Part shown: positions 34,009-41,068 of the stretch, piece by piece | How positions within the stretch are numbered: the first letter of the stretch is position 1 | How the letters are laid out: every line of letters starts with the position of its first letter | Assembly (NCBI GenBank): GCA_009908745.1 | Contig: JAAAOU010000100.1 | Coordinates: 1 to 41,120, forward strand | Origin: Bacteroidota bacterium | GTDB lineage: Bacteria; Bacteroidota; Bacteroidia; Chitinophagales; Saprospiraceae | Length of the DNA stretch: 41,120 bases | Direction of reading: 5' to 3' | Translations under genes and position numbers: made by a program | Notes under the pieces: model-generated | Databases searched by the model: none | Told to the model about the DNA's origin: nothing | What the model saw: the letters and a program-made list of their open reading frames with translations, nothing else

Positions 34009-35429
34009 TATATATTCATGCTAAGGTGTAAAAATAAGCCATTTTCCAGTAAATCATTGACGCTGTATTCTATTCTTATGACTTTATCGAAAAACAGGAC
34101 GATGTCCAAACCCACACCCCCGCCCCATAACAAGCGGTTGTCCAGGAAGTTGTTCAGCTCTGCCGAGGCGTGTGGGCTGTTGACGTATCCAAAGTCGCTA
34201 TTGAAGGTAAGATGCAGGCGGAAGGGCATGTTCCGGAAAGCGCTGATCGGCATCAGTTTGCCGAAATTGATACCGCTGTCCCAAAAGCGGAACCGCAGGC
34301 TGGACTTCAACATCCCCATGTCCAGCCCGTCGATTATGTAGTATTCAAACCCTCTGAGGTTGGTGTCGCCAAAGCCGATCGCCCGGTTTTCCCGGTAGGG
34401 CTGCTGACTGCGGATCAGCGATACTTTGCCCCGGGCTTCCATGCCCAGGCTCCACCGCTCCCCAAACGGAAAGTACTGACCGTAGCCGGCAGTAAGCGTC
34501 AAGCCACTGCGCTCTTTCCAAATCCCCAGCCCTTCTTTTTCCAGCTCTGCCGACAGGAAAGAGCCTTCCCAGGGGTAGGGGGCGACATCGCGGTTTTCGT
34601 AAAAAAACTGGTAGCGCAGGGCAAGAAAGCGTTGCAAGTGCCGGCCGTTGAGGAAAAAGCGGGGGTTGAGGTCCTGCGCGACTTCCTTACCCACCCGGTT
34701 TTGGTGAAAGCGGAGGTTGAAGCGGTGGAAGGTTTGAATGGCCGGGCGGTAGACTGCCCCCAAATTGGCACTAAAGCGGTCCAGCATAAAAGCGTCCTCC
34801 CGCTCGAAAAAGGCTTGCTTGTTTTCCTCCGTCTGGTAGTTGACTTCCCGGTTGCGCAGAAAAGCCACATCGGCAGACAAGCCGAGGGTGCGGGCTTTAT
34901 TGACGTAAGGCATGGTGTAGGAAAGGGAGTAGCGCCGGGTGTAACCGTATTTTAGGGAAGCTTTCAGCCGGTCGTTGCGGCCCGAGACGTTGATATGGGC
35001 AAAGTCCATGCCGTAGTTCGTCCGTTTCAGGGAGCGGTTCTGCTCTACCCACCACACATTGAAGTTGCGGTCGGCCAGCTCGAAGATAGGGATGGGGTAG
35101 ACAAACCAAGTTTCTTCCACGGTCACCAGCAGGTGTACCCTTCCGGTGGCCCCTTCCCACGCTTTGAAGCTGATGCTCGCCCGGTTGAAGAGGCCCGTGT
35201 TGAGGATCATCTGCTCGCTCTGCTCAATGGCATTGGACAATTGGTCGACCGCTACCGTGTCCCCTTCGCGCAGGCTCATCTCGCGCAGGATGATTTCCGC
35301 CTTCGTCTTTTGGTTGCCTACCACGCTGATGCTGTCGATGTATACGCGATCTTCCCCATTGGCTGCCCAAGAGCAGCAATGCCCAAGCAGGCAAAGCGTA
35401 ATCGACAACAGGAAAATACGTGGGTGCAT
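34008..35429 (-). CDS. BamA/TamA-like outer membrane protein with one POTRA domain
   Basis: 473 residues. A signal peptide (about 1-22) is followed by one POTRA domain (about 28-105, VYIDSISVVGNQKTKAEIILREMSLREGD...) and a 16-strand-type barrel region with alternating aromatic residues and the surface-antigen segment FGDTNLRGFEYYIIDG. It is much shorter than BamA (five POTRAs) and resembles the single-POTRA BamA-related proteins common in Bacteroidota. Probably helps insert or export outer-membrane proteins or lipids. First gene of the operon with nadK; its promoter region is the gap of 37 bp plus the repeat element copy B. Confidence 0.9.
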   Translation of the reverse strand: MHPRIFLLSITLCLLGHCCSWAANGEDRVYIDSISVVGNQKTKAEIILREMSLREGDTVAVDQLSNAIEQSEQMILNTGLFNRASISFKAWEGATGRVHLLVTVEETWFVYPIPIFELADRNFNVWWVEQNRSLKRTNYGMDFAHINVSGRNDRLKASLKYGYTRRYSLSYTMPYVNKARTLGLSADVAFLRNREVNYQTEENKQAFFEREDAFMLDRFSANLGAVYRPAIQTFHRFNLRFHQNRVGKEVAQDLNPRFFLNGRHLQRFLALRYQFFYENRDVAPYPWEGSFLSAELEKEGLGIWKERSGLTLTAGYGQYFPFGERWSLGMEARGKVSLIRSQQPYRENRAIGFGDTNLRGFEYYIIDGLDMGMLKSSLRFRFWDSGINFGKLMPISAFRNMPFRLHLTFNSDFGYVNSPHASAELNNFLDNRLLWGGGVGLDIVLFFDKVIRIEYSVNDLLENGLFLHLSMNI

Positions 35430-35466
35430 CGGTTTGGGTTATCACTTGGTTTTGCAAACGCTGTTA

Positions 35467-35629
35467 TATAGTCTGACAACATGAGATTTGTGAAAATATG
35501 ACGCCGCTATTTTTTCGGCTATCGAGTCAAAAAACGTAGGCATAGCCTAAGCTACGGCGAGGCTTTTTGGCGAAGAGAGGCGGGAAAAGAGCAAGTCAGA
35601 ATTCATAAATCTTGCGTTGTCAGACTATA
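35467..35629. repeat. 163-bp palindromic MITE-like element, copy B
   Basis: Same length and the same perfect 14-bp ends as copy A: TATAGTCTGACAAC at 35467-35480 and the reverse complement at 35616-35629. It is inverted relative to copy A and aligns with its reverse complement without a gap. Differences cluster in the internal arms, while both ends and the central TAGGCATAGCCTA are conserved. It lies 37 bp upstream of the BamA-like start and may carry that operon's promoter or insulate it from the region to the right. Confidence 0.85.
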
Positions 35630-35744
35630 ATTTACGGCTTTTTAGGGAAAGGCAAAATTTGGGGGTGTTAAATAGAATAGTTAACAATCGATTGGAGGTG
35701 ATTTGCGATCAAAGCTATACTTTGCCGTTTCATCGCCTCCTCCC

Positions 35745-35876
35745 TGCCCAGTCCATCCCCTGCGATGGCCGGCTGATGGTCATCAATGGTTTTGGCAATG
35801 CCAATGTCTACCCTATTTTGATAGACCGTACGAATGGTACGAGCACGACCGGCCAGCCGATAATAGAGCGAGAAAC
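35745..35876 (+). pseudogene. 132-bp fragment of a T9SS type-B protein gene
   Basis: Matches 39018-39149 of the intact 38929 gene over 132 bp without gaps and with 7 differences, all of them synonymous in the shared frame. It covers the codons from the signal-peptide cleavage region through QSIPCDGRLMVINGFGNA to PIIERET. There is no signal peptide upstream and the reading frame after it ends quickly (stop at 35911-35913). It is a remnant of a paralogue rather than a functional gene. Confidence 0.82.
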
Positions 35877-35909
35877 ACACGTCACAAATACTAGCGCAGG
35901 CAGGCTTTT

Positions 35910-36016
35910 CTAGGAATTCTTCAATTCATTTAAAAATGTATCTGCATCAATAACTTCTACAGGTGGGAAATCAATCTCTTCAAATATATTACATTCGTAT
36001 CAATTACGACTTTCAT
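35910..36016 (-). pseudogene. PIN-domain toxin gene remnant (VapC-like), internally deleted
   Basis: Starts at an ATG 2 nt after the antitoxin stop with MKVVIDTNV, the N-terminus and first catalytic Asp of PIN-family toxins. The reading frame stops 10 codons later. Another frame from about 35995 reads IFEEIDFPPVEVIDADTFLNELKNS and ends at TAG (35910-35912), which resembles the C-terminal segment of PIN toxins. About 100 of the usual 135-140 codons, including the other catalytic acidic residues, are gone, so the toxin must be inactive. Confidence 0.78.
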
Positions 36017-36018
36017 TA

Positions 36019-36240
36019 TCAGCTATATTTTGTCCTCATATGTTCTTTTGACCATTCTTCAATTTTCTCTTCACCCCAATTATTTTCTTCGAAAAGCTTA
36101 CCAATATCACTGGTCACTTTATCGGCAAAATAATTCACCAAAAGACTTCTTATTTCTTTTATTTGTTCTTCGCTCAGTTCGTATTTAAAAACTTCAAGAA
36201 GTTCTATTTGTAGGTTTGTTAATCTTTTTTCGGCACCCAT
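36019..36240 (-). CDS. Antitoxin-like protein, partner of the PIN toxin remnant
   Basis: 73 residues from ATG 36240 (MGAEKRLTNLQIELLEVFKYELSEEQIKEIRSLL...); the frame is open to 36267 but those nine codons overlap the operator palindrome. Small, charged and helical, with ...WGEEKIEEWSKEHMRTKYS at the end, closely resembling a widespread small protein family seen upstream of PIN-type toxins in cyanobacteria and Bacteroidota, from memory. The antitoxin is intact while its toxin is deleted. The stop is 2 nt before the toxin ATG, as in TA operons. Confidence 0.75.
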   Translation of the reverse strand: MGAEKRLTNLQIELLEVFKYELSEEQIKEIRSLLVNYFADKVTSDIGKLFEENNWGEEKIEEWSKEHMRTKYS

Positions 36241-36247
36241 AACTTTA

Positions 36248-36287
36248 GTATTTTTGTAAAAATACATATAAACTTACTTTTTGTCAA
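36248..36287 (-). promoter_or_regulatory. Promoter and operator of the toxin-antitoxin pair
   Basis: On the minus strand TTGACA (36287-36282), a 17-nt spacer and TATTTT (36264-36259) form a sigma70-like promoter, unlike the Bacteroidota type seen elsewhere in the window. An 18-bp palindrome, GTATTTTT-GT-AAAAATAC (36248-36265, plus strand), covers the -10 box. Autoregulation by the antitoxin is the obvious reading. Confidence 0.5.
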
Positions 36288-36548
36288 CTATTGACTTACA
36301 AGCCATAAAGAACTTCTACACTGAGAGGCTATAGCCCAATAAACATATAACAAAATAGATCATGTGTTAAATTTCAAGGATAGCATTGCATGTTATCGTA
36401 AAACAGTGTATTATTGTAGCATTGTTTTTACGCTCAAAATTAAAAAATAAATAGGTGCGTTCATGCCTATCTAAATACTTCAATTTTAAACAAGAGGGTG
36501 CTATTCTTTGTCAGGCTCTCATTTCATAACACGTTAACCTTATTAACT
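36288..36548. other. AT-rich intergenic region, no gene seen
   Basis: About 260 bp between the divergent antitoxin and T9SS genes. No ORF of coding character and no structural RNA recognised. It is markedly more AT-rich than the sequence left of 35.4 kb. Confidence 0.6.
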
Positions 36549-37699
36549 ATGATTTATTTATTCACCCCCCCCACCGTTTAAAGAATAAGTGTCTTTTGAC
36601 ACTGTTCTTTATCCTCATCTTGGCAGGTTTAAATTCCGCGTCTGCTCAGTTTGTATTGACTCATAAATCTTGTGATGGTATAAGAGGAGAATGGCCCCTG
36701 CTACCGCCTCAGCCCAGAATCGTAGCGCAATCAGCATGGGTTTTTTGCACTGCAACCGAAACAAGAGCCATAGGCGCATTATCAGGTATTCATCGCTTTA
36801 AATACGACCTTCAAAAGCTTGAGAACGGTGTATTTCAAACGATTAGAACAATTAGAACCGATTCAAGGTGGGTAGAATTTGACGACTTAGACGACGGTAC
36901 ATATCGAGTAGCTGGTTGGATAAATGGAACAGACAATGTAGATGTTTGGCCTTACCAAGACCCGTGCGGTGGCTCTCCTCCTTTGGGGAAAAGGCTTAAG
37001 TCTGAAGAAGGAACTAGCTTACTTTCTGTTAATACATTGACCTTGGGAGAGCCGCAGGTTGGATTTGTACTTGCAGATGTAAACTTTAATAATAGATTTT
37101 GTAAAGATGAAATTGCAACAACAGGAGGGATTTATATGGTAACAGATTTATCTGTCCTCCTTCCACAAGGAAATGACCTGACGGTGGGAGAAACGGATTG
37201 GAGAATTGATATTTGCCGAGAAGATGGAGATGGAGGCTGCACGCACTGGACTTCTACCTACTGGCAAGAAGGAGAAGTACCGGATGTAGTCAACCTTTTG
37301 ACTGATGTTTGGCAACTCCATCATGAGTGGACTTTTTGGGGTGGTGACTACAGGGTTACACTAGCCATTGGTCAAGACAACTGCGTTCCTTATAAAAGCA
37401 TTACACAACAATTTTACGTTAGAGATGAGAATTGTCGTCAAGCAAAAGTTGATCAAACCCTACAAATAACAGTTTTCCCTAACCCTGCAAACCAAAAAAT
37501 CATTTTCGATGGTTTGCCAACATATTCATCTGATGTACCGTATCGTATCGTAGATTTTTCTGGTAGGCAAGTCTCTACTGGCGTTCTTCCAACCTTCAAT
37601 TCTTCGATTAATGTCAATATGTTGCCTCCGGGCATGTACGTTATCATGCTTGAAATAGAAGGAGCAGTGAGTTCAGAGCGGTTTGTGATTGCCCGCTAA
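36549..37699 (+). CDS. T9SS type-A cargo protein; start separated from its frame by an 8-C run
   Basis: The body reads from about 36593 to the stop at 37699 and ends in a type-A sorting tail (TVFPNPANQKIIFDG ... GRQVSTGVL ... LPPGMYVIMLEIEG ... SERFVIAR), so it is predicted to be secreted by T9SS. The only in-frame start in the sequence as given is TTG at 36596, whose signal peptide lacks a basic start. ATG at 36549 is one base out of frame, and the shift lies at a run of eight C (36565-36572). With nine C it would read MIYLFTPPHRLKNKCLLTLF and on through a normal signal peptide ending SASAQ. The 250-residue middle is Trp-, Cys- and Asp-rich and unrecognised. Listed from 36549 as the probable intact form. 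Confidence 0.7.
36565..36572 (+). repeat. Poly-C run of eight bases near a start codon
   Basis: TTCACCCCCCCCACC: eight consecutive C between a candidate ATG (36549) and the signal-peptide coding sequence. The intact frame needs nine, or six. Runs of this kind can slip during replication and switch a gene on and off, and they are also a common read error. Confidence 0.75.
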
Positions 37700-37720
37700 G
37701 CAATTATGTGAAATACAAAG

Positions 37721-37764
37721 GCGTTTCTACTTTGCCTTTTAGGTTGGGGTGGAAACGCTTTTTT
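37721..37764 (+). terminator. Terminator after the first T9SS cargo gene
   Basis: GCGTTTC (37721-37727) pairs with GAAACGC (37752-37758), followed by TTTTTT (37759-37764). The loop is 24 nt. It lies between the 37699 stop and the next start at 37786, so the two genes may be separate transcripts. Confidence 0.55.
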
Positions 37765-37785
37765 CTGTAAGAAAAACTGATCCTT

Positions 37786-38919
37786 GTGCGTCCGATATTC
37801 CTTTTATTGATGAGCTTACCATTGGGTATGTTTGCTCAGCAAAGGCATTGTGTTCACAAAGAGTTTGTGCCTGAGCTTGCTACGCAGAATGAGTCGCTGA
37901 TTTATAGGTCAACAAAAGTCATCCCTGTTGTGATTCACATTGTGAGCAATCAGCACGTTCATGTAAGTAACTTACAGGTATACGCTCAAATAGCTGCACT
38001 GAATAGAGACTTTAATAGGGAGGGTGAAGAATGGAGACGACTCCCAAGTGCATTGCAGGAATTAGCAACTGATGCTAATATCACGTTTGAATTAGCGAAG
38101 CATGATCCTGATGGCAAACCTACTATTGGGATAAACCAGAAAGTAACAAGCAGAAATAATATAGGGCTTTACGATGATATCTTTTATCAAGATAAGGGTG
38201 GTATTGATGCTTGGGACACTCAGCGCTACCTGAATATATGGGTAGCTGAAATGCCCGAAGGCTTATTGGGGTATGCATCTTCACCAGAGGATGTAGGGAC
38301 GCCAACCGATGGTGTGGTGATCAATATTGATTACTTTGGTACAAGTAGAGCAGAAGCCTCTTATCAATTGGGACGTACGCTGGTGCATGAGGTGGGGCAT
38401 TATTTAGGGCTTTCTCACCCTTGGGGTAGTATACAACAGGAGTGTGAAGAAGACGATGGTTTAGAAGATACCCATGCTTTGGCTGCTCCTCATTATGAGT
38501 GTCCTCCTTTTGAGGATAACACTTGTGATACGATGCCTTTCTACTGGAACTTTATGGATTATACTCCAGACTGTTGCATGGCATTGTTTACCCATCAGCA
38601 AGTTTTACTTATGCACCATGTATTGGAGCAGTATCGCCCTTTGCTTAGGGTAAGCAGTATTCGGTATGAGGAAGATACAACTGAGTATTTAATGCTCACT
38701 CCGAATCCTGCTATCTCAGCAGTACTTATTTCTTGGGCAAAGGAAGTCAACCTTATTGAATTTTACACAATCAGTGGTCGTCGTATCGACTTTTTCAGGG
38801 CTACTTCCAATGAGCGGTACAAAAATTTATGCCTTGACCATTATCCCAAGGGTGTTCTTATTGTCGTTTTTCATACTGAAAACGGTGAAAAAAACACTAA
38901 AAGGCTAATCCACTTATAA
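37786..38919 (+). CDS. Secreted pappalysin-type (M43) metalloprotease with T9SS sorting tail
   Basis: 377 residues from GTG 37786, giving the signal peptide MRPIFLLLMSLPLGMFAQ. The zinc motif is H201-E-V-G-H205-Y-L-G-L-S-H211, and the Met-turn NFMDYTPD has M257, as in M43 (cytophagalysin/ulilysin-like) metzincins. Cys residues around it (EC...YECPPFEDNTCDT, DCC) are typical for the family. The C-terminus (LMLTPNPAISAVLI ... FYTISGRRIDFF ... YPKGVLIVVFHTENGEKNTKRLIHL) is a type-A T9SS sorting domain. Base composition is AT-rich, unlike most of the window. It starts 22 nt after the terminator. Confidence 0.92.
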   Translation: MRPIFLLLMSLPLGMFAQQRHCVHKEFVPELATQNESLIYRSTKVIPVVIHIVSNQHVHVSNLQVYAQIAALNRDFNREGEEWRRLPSALQELATDANITFELAKHDPDGKPTIGINQKVTSRNNIGLYDDIFYQDKGGIDAWDTQRYLNIWVAEMPEGLLGYASSPEDVGTPTDGVVINIDYFGTSRAEASYQLGRTLVHEVGHYLGLSHPWGSIQQECEEDDGLEDTHALAAPHYECPPFEDNTCDTMPFYWNFMDYTPDCCMALFTHQQVLLMHHVLEQYRPLLRVSSIRYEEDTTEYLMLTPNPAISAVLISWAKEVNLIEFYTISGRRIDFFRATSNERYKNLCLDHYPKGVLIVVFHTENGEKNTKRLIHL

Positions 38920-38928
38920 ATATTCTTG

Positions 38929-41028
38929 ATGATGATTTGGTCTATCCGTTTGACATACAGGCGCAGTATTAAGCTTTTCGTTCTCCTTACTCTATCTACT
39001 GCTTGTGAAATTTCATCTGCCCAGTCTATCCCCTGCGATGGCCGGCTGATGGTCATCAATGGCTTTGGCAATGCCAATGTGTATCCTATTTTGATAGACC
39101 GTACAAACGGTACAAGCACGACCGGCCAGCCGATAATAGAGCGAGAAACGCCGGTTGAAATTTGGAACCCAGAATCCTATGGCTACCGCTGGAAAGACAG
39201 CACTTTTTATGGGACAATACTGTATCAAGCTATCAACTCTATTGACTTTTTTGTTCTGGACAAGTCAGGGGTGTTTTCGTTGTCAGAGGTTACTGATCCT
39301 GAACTTGAAGATGGTTCAAGATTACTCGCTGGTTGTGTATCCAATGACCAGCAGCATCTTATTATTATAGAGAATAGAAAAATTCCACCTATCCAAGGTG
39401 GAGGCTACGACCCCACGCTACCAAATTTACTACACAAAATCAATCTAGAAACCGGGAATTATGAATTTGACGAAACCATACTGCTGCAGGGTATGGCTAA
39501 CTCCGATACCATTGGTATTGTATCGACTGACATAGCCGTGGATCCTGTTTCCGGCCTAGCTTATTCCTTTGATGGTTTTTCCAAGCGGCTTGTGACCATT
39601 GACCTTGAAACCGGAATGGTAGACAACACGAGCTATCCCATCATAGACTTTGATGCCACTTACGATAGTAAAACGCCTAGGGGATTATTTTTTGACGCAT
39701 TCAACCGGCTGTACGGTATCGCGCATGATATGTACAACCAATCTAGCGGAAGCTATCTATTTGAATTTGACAAAAGCACTGGCACCATCGCTCATGTATA
39801 CCCCTTTACGCCCCCTAGCGATACGGCAAAAATATACGATGGTTGTTCTTGCCCCATGACGGTTGCACTCGAAAAAGAGCTGCGACAGGAGGAGTTGAGG
39901 CAGTGCCAAACTACAGAAGCGGTGATCAAGGTGGCTTTTATGAACCAGTTTATACTCGCTAGCCCTGTCAATTTCAGAGACAGTTTCCCTCTTGGCGTTG
40001 AGGTGCAAGAAGTCTTGTACAATCCCTACGGGGGGAACATTAGCGGGATAGGCAGCAATGTGCTGGATATCAAAAACCTGCAGCCCAAGCTTGGGGTAGA
40101 CAGTATCATAGTGCGCTTATCTGTTTCCGAGCAAATGACTGGAGGGGATTACACCTGCCAAGCCAGCCTCTACGATGTCAATCTTAGTGAAATGGGGGAT
40201 GAGCGCACCGCCATATTCTCCGACTATCTCCCCACTCCTGCTTTCAATGATGCGACACCCTTTTCGGTTACGGAATTGGAAGCCTTAGCTCCTATTTTGT
40301 CTTACGAAAAATGTGAAGACGCGCCTTTAATCCTACGCCCCTTTGAAAACACGGCCGGCTTGAGTTTTTTGTGGGAAAACGGAGCGACATCGGACACCTT
40401 AGAAGTCAGCGAGGCTGGATTTTACGGTGTCACAGTGGATACCGGCTGTGAGTCATTTGAATACACCGTAGAAGTGGATGAGAATCTACTGTCGGTTGAT
40501 TTAGGCCAAGACCGGGCACTGCTATTTGGGGAGTCCATCGTTTTATCCCCTGCCGTACAGCACTCCCGTCCTCTCGCTGACTACCTATGGAGTTCAACGG
40601 ATACCTCTGCTTTATCTTGTTACACCTGCCCCACTGTAGAGGCCATGCCAACGCAGACGACCTCCATTATATCTCTTCGCGTTGAAGACGAAAACGGCTG
40701 CGTCGCTGAAGATGAAGTGGAACTCGTCTTGGAGCGGCCTGTTTATGTACCCTCCGCTTTTAGCCCTAATGATGACGGCCGCAATGACCGCTTTTTATTA
40801 CAAACGCCATCCGGGGTAGAGATCATTTACTTTAGAGTCTATGACCGGTGGGGAGGAATGATCTGGGAAACACAAGAAGGCGTTACCAATACGCCTGACT
40901 ATGGATGGGGCGGTACATTTAGTGGCAATAAAGCGGTGCCGACGGGCATTTACCTTTGGTCGGCTAGGCTAGTATATCCTGATGGGAAAAAACAAGAGCT
41001 GTCAGGCGAAGTCAGTTTAATCAGGTGA
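38929..41028 (+). CDS. T9SS type-B sorting domain protein (gliding-motility-associated C-terminal domain)
   Basis: 699 residues from ATG 38929; TTG 38926 and ATG 38932 are alternatives and give the same signal peptide, ending SSAQ. The N-terminal part (to about 330) looks like a beta-propeller or WD-like domain: LIDRTNGTSTTGQPIIERETPVE ... DQQHLIIIENRK ... DIAVDPVSGLAYSFDGFSKRLVTID. The middle has Ig-like/PKD-like beta segments (VDLGQDRALLFGESIVLSP ... YLWSSTDTSALSCYTCPTVEAMPTQT). The end, VYVPSAFSPNDDGRNDRFLL ... VYDRWGGMIWE ... YLWSARLVYPDGKKQELSGEVSLIR, is the CHU_C/type-B tail. Expected on the cell surface or in the medium. Part of its 5' end is duplicated at 35745-35876. Confidence 0.9.
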   Translation: MMIWSIRLTYRRSIKLFVLLTLSTACEISSAQSIPCDGRLMVINGFGNANVYPILIDRTNGTSTTGQPIIERETPVEIWNPESYGYRWKDSTFYGTILYQAINSIDFFVLDKSGVFSLSEVTDPELEDGSRLLAGCVSNDQQHLIIIENRKIPPIQGGGYDPTLPNLLHKINLETGNYEFDETILLQGMANSDTIGIVSTDIAVDPVSGLAYSFDGFSKRLVTIDLETGMVDNTSYPIIDFDATYDSKTPRGLFFDAFNRLYGIAHDMYNQSSGSYLFEFDKSTGTIAHVYPFTPPSDTAKIYDGCSCPMTVALEKELRQEELRQCQTTEAVIKVAFMNQFILASPVNFRDSFPLGVEVQEVLYNPYGGNISGIGSNVLDIKNLQPKLGVDSIIVRLSVSEQMTGGDYTCQASLYDVNLSEMGDERTAIFSDYLPTPAFNDATPFSVTELEALAPILSYEKCEDAPLILRPFENTAGLSFLWENGATSDTLEVSEAGFYGVTVDTGCESFEYTVEVDENLLSVDLGQDRALLFGESIVLSPAVQHSRPLADYLWSSTDTSALSCYTCPTVEAMPTQTTSIISLRVEDENGCVAEDEVELVLERPVYVPSAFSPNDDGRNDRFLLQTPSGVEIIYFRVYDRWGGMIWETQEGVTNTPDYGWGGTFSGNKAVPTGIYLWSARLVYPDGKKQELSGEVSLIR

Positions 41029-41068
41029 ATAGCACTCGATCTAAGGGTAAACGTTGCAATATTAATCC

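Noticed and set aside
35617-35913. A 98-residue ORF starting in copy B of the repeat element
   Set aside because: Its start lies in the element's terminal repeat, and only the part matching the T9SS gene has protein-like sequence. Treated as a gene fragment.
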